Positions 1 to 8,249 of a DNA stretch of 64,000 nt are shown here, piece by piece. The stretch lies in assembly GCF_030553305.1 (NCBI RefSeq), contig NZ_JARRAH010000001.1, positions 496,001 through 560,000 on the forward strand. Reading direction: 5' to 3'. The DNA comes from Halomarina ordinaria. Its GTDB lineage: Archaea; Halobacteriota; Halobacteria; Halobacteriales; Haloarculaceae. The translations under genes and the position numbers were made by a program. The stretch's first letter is position 1. Each line of letters begins with the position of its first letter. The notes below the pieces were generated by a model. It had not been told where the DNA came from, made no database searches, and was given only the letters and a program-made list of their open reading frames with translations.

Positions 1-325
1 GGTCGACCCCGGGGAGGTGGTCGGCGTCGAGGTCGAAGACGAGGTCCGACTCGCGCCACCCCTTCTCCCCCATCGAGCGCGCGCCGGGGTCGGCGTAGCG
101 ACCCGCCGAGAAGTAGACGTGACGTGGACGCTCGCGGGCGAGAAACGTGTCGAGGTCGCCGAGGTCCATGTGCGAGTTGTGCCGGACCATCGTCGTCCCG
201 GACCCCGCCGTGAACGGGATGTACCCCCACTCGCGCGCCTCGTACGCGGGCGGTGGCGTCAGCGAGACCCGCCGGTAGTGGTCGCCGAACCGGCCCCGGA
301 GGTACTCGCGCGTCCGGTCGTTCAT
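1..325 (-). CDS. priS: DNA primase small (catalytic) subunit PriS, N-terminal part; gene runs off the left edge
   Basis: Reading leftwards from an ATG at 323-325 gives 108 uninterrupted residues starting [19 protein letters not shown], the usual N-terminus of haloarchaeal PriS. The acidic motif [11 protein letters not shown] near residues 97-106 matches the archaeo-eukaryotic primase metal-binding motif, with D98 and D100 as the expected catalytic aspartates. PriS makes the RNA/DNA primers for replication together with PriL. The frame stays open to base 1, so the rest of the catalytic domain and the C-terminus lie outside the window. The identification rests on the motif and the conserved N-terminus. 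The start is the first ATG of the conserved region. Confidence 0.93.
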   Translation of the reverse strand, partial: MNDRTREYLRGRFGDHYRRVSLTPPPAYEAREWGYIPFTAGSGTTMVRHNSHMDLGDLDTFLARERPRHVYFSAGRYADPGARSMGEKGWRESDLVFDLDADHLPGVD

Positions 326-375
326 GCGTCTGTGGTACTCCGGGCGCTGGACCAAGAACCCGTCGGGTTCGGTCG

Positions 376-2229
376 TCAGATACCCTCGACGGCCCCCTCC
401 CGTCGCGGGTCGGCGACGCCGACGTACTCGCCGCTGTCGGGGTCGACGTAGATGACCTGCACGTTGCCGAGACGCGTCGCCTCGTCGGCGAACTCGAAGC
501 CGGCGCGCGAGAGCACGGTCCGGGTGCCGCGAGGGAGGCCCGCCTCGTACAGTATCGTGTCGCCGGCAGCCTTGTAGACGCGCGGTGCCGCGATGGCCTG
601 CCGGAGGCCGAGGCCGAACTCGACGACGTTGAGGAGGACCTGTGCCACCGTCGTGATGATGGTCGGGCCGCCGGGCGAGCCGACGGTCATCAGCGGCTTC
701 CCGTCACGGAACACGATGGTCGGGCTGGTCGAACTGAGCGGCCGCTTCCACGGCTGGACCTCGTTCGGCCCGCCGGGCACCGCGTCGAAGTCCGTTATCT
801 CGTTGTTCAGCATGAAGCCGTACTCCGGCACCATCAGCCCGGAGCCGAAGAACTGCTCGATGGTGCTGGTCCAGGAGACGAGGTTGCCCTCGCTGTCGGC
901 GGTGGTGAAGTGCGTCGTCTGCCCACTGTCCCGCGTCGGCCCGCGCTCCCCGGTGGGACCGACAGGGGTGACGCGGTAGGGTTCGCCGGGCTGGTAGTCC
1001 CACGGGTTCCCCGGTTCGAGCGTGTCGAGCGCGTGTCGGTCGGGGCTGATGTGGGCGCGTCGCGTCTCGAGGTACTCCTCGTCGAACAGTCCCTGCCACG
1101 GGGCGTCGACGAACGCCTTGTCGCCCATGTACGCACCGCGGTCGGCGAACGCGAGGCCGAACGCCTCCAGCAGTATCTCGTACGTCTCGGGCGAGTACCG
1201 CCCGCGCTCGCCCAGGTCGAACGGTTCGACCAGTTTGAGTATCTGTCCGATGGTCAGGCCGCCCGAACTGGGCAGCGACTGCGTTCTGACCGTGACGTCG
1301 CGGAACTCCGCGTACTCCGGGTGGTCGATGGTGACGTTGTAACGTGCGAGGTCGGCCGGCGTCATGGTGCCGCCCGCCTCCTGGACCGTCTCGGCGAGCG
1401 CCGTCGCGATGTCGCCCTTGTAGAACGGTCCGATGCCCTCGTCGCGGATGGTCCGGAAGGTGTGTGCGAGGTCGGGCTGGACGAGGGTGTCGCCCTCCTC
1501 GAGCGGGTGGCCGTCGGGGGCGAACACCTCGCTCGCGGCGTCGTTGAACACCTCCGCGTTGCCGGCGATGGCCTCGGCCAGCGGCGCGTCGACGTGCACG
1601 TCGGGGCCGTCCTCGCCCGCGAGGCCGATGGCCGGCTCGACGAGGGGCGCGAGGTCCATCGTCCCGTAGCGCTTGAGCGCCACGTCGGCCGCCCGGAGCG
1701 TCCCGGGGACCCCCACCGAGTTCCCGCTGGTGCGGCGCTCCTGGAAGGGGAGGGCCTCGCCGTCGTCGTCGAGGAACATCTCGGGGTCGGCGCCGAACGG
1801 CGCGCGCTCGCGGTTGTCGACCGCGTACAGTTCGTCCTCCTCGGCCACGTAGACGACCATGAACCCGCCGCCGCCGATGCCGCAGGTGTGCGGCTGGACG
1901 ACGTTCAGCGCGAACTGGACCGCCACGGCCGCGTCGATGGCGTTGCCGCCCGACCGGAGTACCTCCGCGCCGGCGGCCGTCGCCTGCGGGTGCAGCGACG
2001 AGACCATCCCCTCCTCGCTCCGGGCGACGGGTACGTCCGCCGGCGTCGGGCGGTCGCGTCCCGTCGCGGCCGCGGCGCCCGCCGGCAGGGCTGTCGCGCC
2101 GAGCGCTGCCGCCGACCCCTTGAGGAACGTCCGGCGCCGGGTCCCCCCGTCGGTTCGCGGTCCGTCCGCAGTCGGTTCGTCGGCCTGTCGCCGCTCGGAG
2201 CGCGCCTCGCTTTCGTCCTGCGTTGGCAT
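376..2229 (-). CDS. ggt: Gamma-glutamyltransferase, Tat-exported
   Basis: The 617-residue protein has the gamma-glutamyltranspeptidase layout. A twin-arginine signal ([17 protein letters not shown], residues 31-47) precedes a large-subunit region. The autoprocessing site is at T438 in [10 protein letters not shown], with the downstream small-subunit motifs [16 protein letters not shown] and GSPGG (518-522). The family cleaves gamma-glutamyl bonds of glutathione-like compounds and transfers the glutamyl group to water or an acceptor; after self-cleavage T438 would be the N-terminal nucleophile. Haloarchaea use gamma-glutamylcysteine, a likely but unproven substrate. The Tat signal predicts action outside the membrane, after folding in the cytoplasm. 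An AT-rich promoter lies just upstream, and the gene stands alone. Confidence 0.93.
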   Translation of the reverse strand: MPTQDESEARSERRQADEPTADGPRTDGGTRRRTFLKGSAAALGATALPAGAAAATGRDRPTPADVPVARSEEGMVSSLHPQATAAGAEVLRSGGNAIDAAVAVQFALNVVQPHTCGIGGGGFMVVYVAEEDELYAVDNRERAPFGADPEMFLDDDGEALPFQERRTSGNSVGVPGTLRAADVALKRYGTMDLAPLVEPAIGLAGEDGPDVHVDAPLAEAIAGNAEVFNDAASEVFAPDGHPLEEGDTLVQPDLAHTFRTIRDEGIGPFYKGDIATALAETVQEAGGTMTPADLARYNVTIDHPEYAEFRDVTVRTQSLPSSGGLTIGQILKLVEPFDLGERGRYSPETYEILLEAFGLAFADRGAYMGDKAFVDAPWQGLFDEEYLETRRAHISPDRHALDTLEPGNPWDYQPGEPYRVTPVGPTGERGPTRDSGQTTHFTTADSEGNLVSWTSTIEQFFGSGLMVPEYGFMLNNEITDFDAVPGGPNEVQPWKRPLSSTSPTIVFRDGKPLMTVGSPGGPTIITTVAQVLLNVVEFGLGLRQAIAAPRVYKAAGDTILYEAGLPRGTRTVLSRAGFEFADEATRLGNVQVIYVDPDSGEYVGVADPRREGAVEGI

Positions 2230-2254
2230 GACACGTTTCGAACAACGTCTCTCG

Positions 2255-2300
2255 GGATAATATTTTTTGAATAGATATTTATTATTTAAATCGAGAGTCA
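2255..2300 (-). promoter_or_regulatory. AT-rich promoter region of ggt
   Basis: This is a strikingly AT-rich stretch in an otherwise GC-rich window, upstream of the ggt start at 2229. On the minus strand it contains TTTAAATAATAAATAT-type sequence that can serve as an archaeal TATA box. The distance to the start codon (about 35-60 nt) suggests either a short leader or a second TATA element nearer the gene. The remaining sequence between it and the stop at 2466 holds no gene that I can see. Confidence 0.55.
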
Positions 2301-2465
2301 GAGTTGTTTGAGGCTACCGGGAACCGTTCAGTCGTCGGTGTGAGAGAGAGCAGGGGCGAACCGATGTGAGCAACTAGCGGCGAGGCGGAACGTCGAGGGG
2401 ACGTTACGGGGCCGGAGTACTCGCGGGGAGAACGTAGTCACTGACGACAGTGTCGGCCGGTCACG

Positions 2466-2957
2466 TCAGAACCCGATGAACCGCGAGAGTTTCTCCCGGA
2501 GGCTGGCGTCGTCGCCGAGGCGGAGGTAGTAGGCGTCGCCGCCGTCCTCGTAGTAGCCGTTGATGCGTCGCTGTATCTCGAACCCGAGGTGTTCGTAGAA
2601 GTCGAGGGCGTTGTGGTTCGTCGTCCGGGCGTGGCAGGTCACCGACTGGTGGTGTTCGGCGACCGTGGCGACGAGCCGTTTGCCGTAGCCGTCGCTTCGG
2701 AACTCGGGGGCGACCGCGAGAAAGAGGATGTAGCCGTCCCGGCGCGTTGAGGCGAAGGCGATGAGTTCCCCCTCCTCCGAGGGGCCCTGAGCGATGTAAC
2801 AGTAGACCGTCGAGCGTCGGTAGGCGTCGACGAAGAAGCCACGCTGTTGTTTCAGGACCCCTTCCGACCGTCGTATCCCCTCTTTGAGGTCCCACGCGGC
2901 ATCCACGTAGTCGTCGCTCCCCGGCGGGACGACGCGCGTGTCGACGTTGACGCTCAC
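2466..2957 (-). CDS. GNAT-family N-acetyltransferase
   Basis: I chose a GTG start at 2955-2957 (MSVNVDTRVV), because homologous sequence begins there and a TATA-like box sits about 26-33 nt upstream. The longer open frame towards 3227 would run through the divergent neighbour. The 163-residue protein carries a GNAT acetyl-CoA-binding core: a beta strand (FLAVAPEFR) followed by the pyrophosphate loop SDGYGKRLV, then NHNALDFYEHLGF, the usual C-terminal acetyltransferase motif. The acceptor substrate cannot be read from sequence. The gene shares a short divergent promoter region with the DUF502 membrane protein gene. Confidence 0.85.
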   Translation of the reverse strand: MSVNVDTRVVPPGSDDYVDAAWDLKEGIRRSEGVLKQQRGFFVDAYRRSTVYCYIAQGPSEEGELIAFASTRRDGYILFLAVAPEFRSDGYGKRLVATVAEHHQSVTCHARTTNHNALDFYEHLGFEIQRRINGYYEDGGDAYYLRLGDDASLREKLSRFIGF

Positions 2958-2982
2958 TACCACACCGTACGGCCCCTCACCG

Positions 2983-2990
2983 ATATAATT
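2983..2990 (-). promoter_or_regulatory. TATA-like box for the GNAT gene
   Basis: The minus-strand sequence AATTATAT lies 26-33 nt before the GTG at 2957. This is the spacing expected of a leaderless haloarchaeal transcript, and it supports the chosen GTG start. Confidence 0.6.
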
Positions 2991-3014
2991 CCACCGGGGG
3001 TGAATCCAACCGCA

Positions 3015-3021
3015 TTTATAT
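3015..3021 (+). promoter_or_regulatory. TATA-like box for the DUF502 gene
   Basis: TTTATAT lies 22-28 nt before the ATG at 3043. It fits leaderless transcription and forms the other half of a compact divergent promoter with the box at 2983-2990. Confidence 0.65.
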
Positions 3022-3042
3022 GACGGTCGTGTTTGCCGGGGT

Positions 3043-3825
3043 ATGGAATCGGGGAAGTTCTCGCACGAGAGCGAGGGCGCGGGACCGTCGTTTCGGAGCC
3101 TGCTGAAGCAGTGGTTCATCACGGGTGCCGCGCTGACGATACCGCTGTTCGCGACGTTGCTGGTCCTCGCGTTCGCGCTGGACTTCCTCTCGGGGTTGCT
3201 CGACCCGCTGGTGACCGTCGCGGTCATCGGGTTCGGCTACGTCGAGGAACAACCCGACGTCGCGGGGTGGGTCATCAAGGGTCTCGCGGTGGTAGCGTTC
3301 CTCGTCCTCCTGCTGGCGGTCGGTATCGTCGCGGAGACGCACCCGACGGGCGGGCGACTCACCGACGCCATCGACCGCAGCATCGAGCGCGTCCCCGGTA
3401 TCGGCTCGTTGTACACCGGCTTTCGACAGATGAGTGAGGTGGTCGTCGAGAGCGACGTCGAGAGCTTCCAGGACGTGAAGCTCGTCGAGTTCCCCACGGA
3501 AGGCTCCTACACGGTGGCGTTCGTCACCGCGGACACCCCCGAGAACGTCGAGACCATCGCGGGCCACGACGACATGGTGACGCTGTTCATGCCGATGGCG
3601 CCCAACCCGGTGATGGGCGGATTCGTGCTACACGTCTCGCGCGAGCGAGTGCTCGACGTCGACATGACCGTCGAGGAGGGCGTCCAGTCCATCGTCACCA
3701 GCGGCGTGACGGTCAACGGGGAGGAGAGCGACCGGAAACTGTCGCCCGAGCGCCTGCGCTCGCTCGACGTGCAGGACCCCCCCGGGACGGGGACCGACGG
3801 CGAGTCACCCCACGACGGGGAGTAG
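3043..3825 (+). CDS. DUF502 family membrane protein
   Basis: The 260-residue protein has two hydrophobic membrane segments (about residues 24-49 and 77-97) followed by a soluble domain. Typical DUF502 elements are visible: the PGIGSLYTGFRQM segment after the second helix, TVAFVTADTP, and PNPVMGGFVLHV. The family is widespread in bacteria and archaea and its function is not established. The C-terminal 40 residues are acidic and of low complexity. The start is fixed by the TATA box just upstream. The gene ends five bases before the convergent zinc-ribbon gene. Confidence 0.85.
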   Translation: MESGKFSHESEGAGPSFRSLLKQWFITGAALTIPLFATLLVLAFALDFLSGLLDPLVTVAVIGFGYVEEQPDVAGWVIKGLAVVAFLVLLLAVGIVAETHPTGGRLTDAIDRSIERVPGIGSLYTGFRQMSEVVVESDVESFQDVKLVEFPTEGSYTVAFVTADTPENVETIAGHDDMVTLFMPMAPNPVMGGFVLHVSRERVLDVDMTVEEGVQSIVTSGVTVNGEESDRKLSPERLRSLDVQDPPGTGTDGESPHDGE

Positions 3826-3830
3826 CGAGA

Positions 3831-4136
3831 CTACGGGCGGAACCGGAAGTTCGGCGCGTCCGCCGGGTCGAGCGGCCGCGCGGGGTCGAGTTCGCGCCCC
3901 GACTCGTACTTCACGAAACTGAGGTAGTAGAGCCGGCCGCAACCCTCGCCGTCGGTCTCCGCGGCACCGCACACCACCTCGACGCCGTCGGCGTCCTCGA
4001 AGTCGTCGTGGGCGGCGGCGTAGGTCCAGCCGTCGAGCGGGTCCGGCGTGACGCACTTGTCGGCCAGTCGCGCCGCGCGGTCGAGCGTGGCCACCGCGCC
4101 GCACCGGGGACAGACGTAGCGAACGGGTACGGTCAT
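3831..4136 (-). CDS. Small zinc-ribbon protein
   Basis: The 101-residue product (MTVPVRYVCPRCGAV at the N-terminus) has a CPRC knuckle near residues 9-12. Further cysteines occur in DKCVTP, VVCGA and GCGRLYY, so one or two metal sites are possible. The LYYLSFVKYESGREL segment suggests a folded beta-rich domain. I do not recognise a family with a defined function. The start at 4136 is the first ATG after a short leader; a longer frame to 4163 exists but lacks support. It is convergent with the DUF502 gene and divergent from the eIF-2B-like gene. Confidence 0.75.
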   Translation of the reverse strand: MTVPVRYVCPRCGAVATLDRAARLADKCVTPDPLDGWTYAAAHDDFEDADGVEVVCGAAETDGEGCGRLYYLSFVKYESGRELDPARPLDPADAPNFRFRP

Positions 4137-4226
4137 GGCTTCGAATAGGCCCTCCGGGGGCAAAACCCCGTCCGTCCGGTCCGCCCACCCAGAAGCTCTT
4201 TGCCCGAATGCGGCGACCGCTTACGT

Positions 4227-5060
4227 ATGATAGACGAGACGGTCGAGGAGATACGCGAGATGCAGACCCACAGCTCGTCGGTCGTCGCGGTGAAGGCCGC
4301 ACGTGCGCTCGCGTCGCTCACCGAACGCGACGTCGCCACCGTCGAGGAGTTCGTCCGCGACCTCGAACGCAACAGCAGCGCCCTCCGCCGGGCGAACCCC
4401 TCCCACGCCTCCCTCCACACCACCCAGCGTGACATCGTCAGCACCGTCACCGACGCCGACCCCGATACGGTCGAGGAGGCGAAGACGCTCACCCGCGAGG
4501 CCGCCGAACGCGTCGTCGAACAGGTCGAGACGGCGAAACACCGCGCCGCCGAGCGCGGCGCCGCCCTGCTTGAGGACGGCACGACGGTGCTCACGCACGA
4601 CTACTCCTCGACGGTGCTCGAGGCCATCGAACTCGCCGTCCAGGACGGCGTCCACCTCACGGTCTACGTCACCGAGGCGCGCCCGCGCTACCTCGGCCGG
4701 AAGACCGCGCGCACGCTCGCCGAACTGGACCGCGTCGACCCCCACCTGCTGGTCGACAGCGCCGTCGGCTGTGTCCTCCCCGAGTGCGACCGCGTCGTCA
4801 TCGGGATGGACTGCATCGTCGGCGACAGCCTCTACAACCGCGTCGGCACCTTTCCCATCGCGGCGGTGGCGAACGAACTCGACGTCCCCGTCACCGTCGT
4901 CGGATCGCGCGCGAAGCTCATCGAGAGCGGGTTCGTCTTCGAGAACGAGGTCCGGTCGCCGAGCGAGGTGATGCGCGAACCCGCCGAGGGGTTCCGCATC
5001 GAGAACCCCGCCTACGACGCCACGCCGATGCACCTCGTCGACGGGGTCGTCACCGACTGA
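4227..5060 (+). CDS. eIF-2B alpha/beta/delta-like protein (ribose-1,5-bisphosphate isomerase superfamily)
   Basis: The 277-residue protein starts at the ATG at 4227 (MIDETVEEIREMQTHSSSVV), the conserved N-terminus. A helical region (1-110) precedes a Rossmann-like domain with VLTHDYSSTVLEAI (121-134), GMDCIVGD (193-200, D195) and VPVTVVGSRAKL. These are hallmarks of the eIF-2B / R15P isomerase / methylthioribose-1-phosphate isomerase superfamily. True R15P isomerases have a catalytic Cys after the TH pair, but here it is Asp (D125), while the acid (D195) is kept. The motif is closer to the THxYS form of eIF-2B subunits. The role could therefore be regulatory or a variant isomerase. The 3' end overlaps the convergent HAD gene by 11 bp. 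Confidence 0.8.
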   Translation: MIDETVEEIREMQTHSSSVVAVKAARALASLTERDVATVEEFVRDLERNSSALRRANPSHASLHTTQRDIVSTVTDADPDTVEEAKTLTREAAERVVEQVETAKHRAAERGAALLEDGTTVLTHDYSSTVLEAIELAVQDGVHLTVYVTEARPRYLGRKTARTLAELDRVDPHLLVDSAVGCVLPECDRVVIGMDCIVGDSLYNRVGTFPIAAVANELDVPVTVVGSRAKLIESGFVFENEVRSPSEVMREPAEGFRIENPAYDATPMHLVDGVVTD

Positions 5061-5721
5061 GACCCTCCTCCACGCCTCCGTCTTCCACGCCGACGCCGTT
5101 CGCGAACAGCCGACGGAGGTCCCCGCCGTCGCTCGCCGTCGCGTCGGCGCTCTCGGGCGCGTGTTCGTACGCCCCGAACCCGACGACGGCCATTCCCGCC
5201 GCCCGGGCCGCCCGCGCCCCGTTGGCGGAGTCCTCGACGGCCACCGACCGGGTGGGGTCGACGTCGAGGTCGTCGGCCGCCCGCAGGTAGACCGCCGGGT
5301 CGGGCTTGCCGCGCTCGACGTCCTCCGCGCTCGCTACCGCGTCGAAGGTGTCCGCGAGGTCGAACCGGTCGAGGACCAGTCGAATCCACCGCCGGGGCGA
5401 CGACGAGACGAGGCCGACGGCCGCGTCGTGCTCGCGGGCGGCCGCGACGGCCTCGTCGAACCCCTCCATGAGTGCGGCGCGCTCGGTGTACACCTCTGTC
5501 GCCGTCTCGTCGTAGCGCGCGACGAACGCCTCGCGGTCGACGAGGACCGTGTACTCCTCGTCGAGGTGGTCGTAGAGGTCCTGGACGTTGAGGCCCGTGA
5601 CGTCGTGAGGGTCGACCGACTCCTCGACGGTGGCCGGGAAGATACGGTCGCGCTCGGCGGGAACCCAGTAACGTTCGGAGTCGACGACGACGCCGTCCAT
5701 GTCGAAGAACACCGCGTCCAT
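5050..5721 (-). CDS. HAD-superfamily phosphatase / phosphoglucomutase-like hydrolase
   Basis: This 223-residue protein shows all four HAD motifs. Motif I is FFDMDGVVVDS (D7 nucleophile, D9 acid/base), motif II is the SSSP serine near residue 107, motif III is the lysine of GKPDP, and motif IV is VEDSANG. The helical cap after motif I fits the beta-phosphoglucomutase / phosphoglycolate phosphatase subgroup. These cytoplasmic enzymes remove or move phosphate on small sugar phosphates; the substrate cannot be told here. The last codons overlap the end of the convergent eIF-2B-like gene. Confidence 0.88.
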   Translation of the reverse strand: MDAVFFDMDGVVVDSERYWVPAERDRIFPATVEESVDPHDVTGLNVQDLYDHLDEEYTVLVDREAFVARYDETATEVYTERAALMEGFDEAVAAAREHDAAVGLVSSSPRRWIRLVLDRFDLADTFDAVASAEDVERGKPDPAVYLRAADDLDVDPTRSVAVEDSANGARAARAAGMAVVGFGAYEHAPESADATASDGGDLRRLFANGVGVEDGGVEEGLSR

Positions 5722-5751
5722 GGCGGGCCGTCTCGTGGGGGGCGGAAGGGT

Positions 5752-5967
5752 CTACCGGCTCCAGGGGAGGACCCGGTGGGCGGCGACGACGCCCCCGCAG
5801 ACCGGGCACTCGTAGGCGATGCGTCGTTCCCCGCGGCCGTCGCGTTCGACGAGGTGCCAGTCGCCGTCGGCGCCCGCGCTGCCCTCGTGGCCGCACGTCG
5901 GACAGAACAGCGTCATCTTCGGCCGGCGCCCGTCACCCGCGCCGTGGTGTGCGTTCGTGGAACTCAT
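5752..5967 (-). CDS. Small CPxCG-type zinc-finger protein
   Basis: The 71-residue protein has two knuckles, CPTCGHEG near residue 22 and CPVCGGVV near residue 54, the pattern of haloarchaeal small CPxCG zinc-finger proteins. The first 17 residues are low in conserved features, so the true start may be the internal ATG giving MTLFCPTCG at 5916. Molecular function is unknown. It is the second of five small metal-knuckle proteins in this window. Confidence 0.7.
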   Translation of the reverse strand: MSSTNAHHGAGDGRRPKMTLFCPTCGHEGSAGADGDWHLVERDGRGERRIAYECPVCGGVVAAHRVLPWSR

Positions 5968-6027
5968 CGATTTCAGATAGGATGTGTGGCGGTAAATGCT
6001 TGGTGGGTCGAGCCGCCGAAAAGTGGC

Positions 6028-6064
6028 TAAAACAACCGTTATAGAATTTACCGCTGGTTGTTTA
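6028..6064. repeat. Inverted repeat AAACAACC / GGTTGTTT in an AT-rich intergenic island
   Basis: The arms at 6030-6037 and 6056-6063 are perfect complements separated by 18 nt (GTTATAGAATTTACCGCT). The spacer holds TATA-like sequence. The stretch 6020-6100 has far lower GC than its surroundings. It lies about 60-95 nt upstream of the zinc-finger gene that starts at 5967, so it could be an operator with an embedded promoter. No gene is visible from 5968 to 6241. Confidence 0.5.
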
Positions 6065-6182
6065 TCATGGTATTTCGCAGCTATTCCAAACGGATGTGCA
6101 CTGATACACCGTCCCGCGGGCCGCGTTCACGAGGTGAGGGTGGAGCGAGTCGGGGCAAGGTACATGGGGAAGGAGTCGAGCG

Positions 6183-6211
6183 GTGTCGAGGAGTGTCGAG
6201 GAGTGTCGAGG
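6183..6211. repeat. Three tandem copies of a 10-bp unit (GTGTCGAGGA)
   Basis: Units at 6183-6192, 6193-6202 and 6203-6211 (last one partial) are identical. They lie 30-60 bp beyond the stop codon of the PAC2 gene on the minus strand, in noncoding DNA. The array is short and its function is unknown. Confidence 0.7.
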
Positions 6212-6241
6212 CACGTCGCCGGCGGCGCGGGTCGGCGGACG

Positions 6242-6982
6242 CTACATGTACATCCGGTCTTCCGGCTGGCGGTGCTCCTCGGCCGACTGCATCCGGGCGG
6301 CGAGTTCCGCGTAGTGGTGTTTGACCTCGTCGGCGAACGACTCCAGCGGCCCGGTGTCGACGTCGAGACCGTAGACGCGTTCGACGGCGTCGAGGAGGCG
6401 GAGCGCGGCGGTCACGTCGGGTGTCTGTGCGTGGGCGGGCGTGGCGAAGACGGCGGCGCGCAGGTCGGCGTCGAGGCCCCGCTGCATCAGCGCGCCGTTG
6501 ACGCCCTCGAGGAACCCTCCGCCCATCGGTGGGAGGTCGACGCCCTCCAGCCGACGCTCGTGGTAGTCCTGGGTGGCGATGTAGAACGTCCGGTGTTCGT
6601 CGGGGCCGTGGGTGACGGGGATACCGGAGAGGACGGCCACCTCACCGACCGCGCCCTCGGCCCAGTCGAGGACGGCGTCGGCGAACGACGTCGCCATCGG
6701 GAGCGGGATGAACAGTTCGCCCACGAGGACCGTCAGGTCGAGGTCGTCGCGGGAGAACAGCCGCGTGTGGTGACGTGGTTTCCCGCCGCTGAACGGGGTG
6801 ATGGGTGGTAACTCGGCGGTAGTGACGTGGCCCGTCTCGGTCAGGTCGAGTTGCTTGACGAGGTAGTCGGCGGCGGTGAGGCCGGCCAGCCCGAACTCCG
6901 AGAAGCCACAGAGCAGCGTCTCCGTCGGGGCGCTGTCGTGTGTCACGTCGAAGCGAGCTCGGCCGGACGGGTCGAACGACAT
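6242..6982 (-). CDS. PAC2 family protein (proteasome assembly chaperone-like)
   Basis: The protein is 246 residues from MSFDPSGRARF. Features of the archaeal PAC2 fold include the LLCGFSEFGLAGLTAADYL start, the LFIPLPMATSFADAVLDW middle and GGGFLEGVNGALM near residue 165. PAC2 proteins in eukaryotes chaperone 20S proteasome assembly; the archaeal members are related by fold and their role is largely inferred. I placed the start at the ATG at 6982, where the conserved region begins, because the upstream extension overlaps the divergent mscS gene. It is a cytoplasmic protein. Confidence 0.8.
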   Translation of the reverse strand: MSFDPSGRARFDVTHDSAPTETLLCGFSEFGLAGLTAADYLVKQLDLTETGHVTTAELPPITPFSGGKPRHHTRLFSRDDLDLTVLVGELFIPLPMATSFADAVLDWAEGAVGEVAVLSGIPVTHGPDEHRTFYIATQDYHERRLEGVDLPPMGGGFLEGVNGALMQRGLDADLRAAVFATPAHAQTPDVTAALRLLDAVERVYGLDVDTGPLESFADEVKHHYAELAARMQSAEEHRQPEDRMYM

Positions 6983-7058
6983 GCGGTAGTGTGTGCCGTG
7001 TTGTGCCTTAGTCTCGCGGGTCGGAACCCTTTTTCCCGCGTCGCCAGAGACTCCGGTA

Positions 7059-8249
7059 ATGGCGGCACAGGACGGGACGAACGGGTCGAACGCGTCGGCG
7101 GACGGACCAGCCGACGCGACGAACGAGTCGGCCAACGGGACGACCGGTGGGGGCGGGGCGACGAACGAGTCGGCCAACGAGAGCACGTGGGGGCCGCGCA
7201 TCGACGGCGAGGCCGGCGCGACGACGCCGGAGAACAACACCGCCGCGGAGACGGCCAACGCCCTCGGGGAGTTCCTCGCGCAGTGGCTCCCCGTCGGGCT
7301 GGCCGACGCCGTCTCGAAGTTCGTCCTCGCGGTGGTCATCATGGTCCTGGCGTGGTACGCCTCGAAGGTCATCAACCGCCTGCTGGGCCGGCGCATCGCC
7401 CGGCGCTTCCGTCGCCCCAGCGTCTCCCGGACCGTCCTTCGGCTGATTCGCCTCGTGGTGATGTTCTTCGGGTTCACGACCGTGTTGACCGTCTACGAGG
7501 TCCAACTCGGCGACATCGTCCTCTCGGTGACGGTGTTCACGGCCGTGGTCGGTGTCATCCTCGCGCCCATCGTCGGCAGCTACATCAGCGGCATCTTCGT
7601 GCTCGCGGACCAGCCCTACGAGGTGGGCGACATGGTCGAGATCGTCGACCAGGACGTCCACGGGTTCGTCGAGGACGTCACGCTCCGCTACACGAAGATA
7701 TTCACCCTCGACAATACGTTCGTCACCATCCCGAACGGCTCGATACGCGACCGCGACGTGGTCAACTACTCCGCGGAGGACCCCCGCACGCGCCTGCGCC
7801 TCGACGTCACCGTCAGCTACGAGGACGACGTCGAGGCGGCCCGTCGTCTCCTCGAGAACGCCGCCCGGGACGTCGACGTCGTCATCGACGGCGGCCCCGA
7901 CATCCGCATCGGGAGCGCTCGCTACCCCGCCGCGCCGACGTGTTACGTCAACGACTTCGCCGACCACGGCGTCCTGTTGACGCTCCGGTTCTGGGTGAAA
8001 GAGCCCTACAAGTTGCTCACCGCCCGCTCGAAGATACTGGAGCGCGTCTGGGACCGACAGGACGACGTCGACATGACGTTCCCGTACCCCCACTCGCACC
8101 TCGTCTTCGACGAGACGAGCGGTCACCTCGACGTGGCGGTCGGCGAGGGAGGGCCGGGCGGTCGAGTGGCGGACGGCGACCGTCGGGGCACCTCGGACGC
8201 GAACCCCAACGGCCGGGGGGACGCCCGGAGCGACGACCCCTCGACCTAG
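7059..8249 (+). CDS. MscS-family mechanosensitive channel with sequon-rich N-terminus
   Basis: The 396-residue protein has about 75 residues of Asn/Ser/Thr/Gly-rich sequence, then membrane segments near 84-104, 127-147 and 152-185. A soluble beta domain follows, with the signature YEVGDMVEIVDQ and FVTIPNGSIRDRDVVNYS. These are typical of small-conductance mechanosensitive channels, which release solutes on osmotic downshift. The N-terminal stretch contains seven N-X-S/T sequons; in MscS the N-terminus faces outside, so glycosylation is plausible. The start at 7059 avoids an upstream extension that overlaps the divergent gene. The 3' end overlaps the convergent uspA-like gene by 4 bp. Confidence 0.9.
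   Translation: MAAQDGTNGSNASADGPADATNESANGTTGGGGATNESANESTWGPRIDGEAGATTPENNTAAETANALGEFLAQWLPVGLADAVSKFVLAVVIMVLAWYASKVINRLLGRRIARRFRRPSVSRTVLRLIRLVVMFFGFTTVLTVYEVQLGDIVLSVTVFTAVVGVILAPIVGSYISGIFVLADQPYEVGDMVEIVDQDVHGFVEDVTLRYTKIFTLDNTFVTIPNGSIRDRDVVNYSAEDPRTRLRLDVTVSYEDDVEAARRLLENAARDVDVVIDGGPDIRIGSARYPAAPTCYVNDFADHGVLLTLRFWVKEPYKLLTARSKILERVWDRQDDVDMTFPYPHSHLVFDETSGHLDVAVGEGGPGGRVADGDRRGTSDANPNGRGDARSDDPST

Noticed and set aside
253-2274. A long open frame on the plus strand opposite ggt
   Set aside because: It is the reverse complement of the well-supported gamma-glutamyltransferase gene. GC-rich haloarchaeal genes leave long open antisense frames. Its product is Arg/Ala-rich with no motif.
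6183-6211. Iteron-like origin repeat
   Set aside because: Only three short copies, no adjacent initiator gene, and no AT-rich unwinding element immediately beside it.
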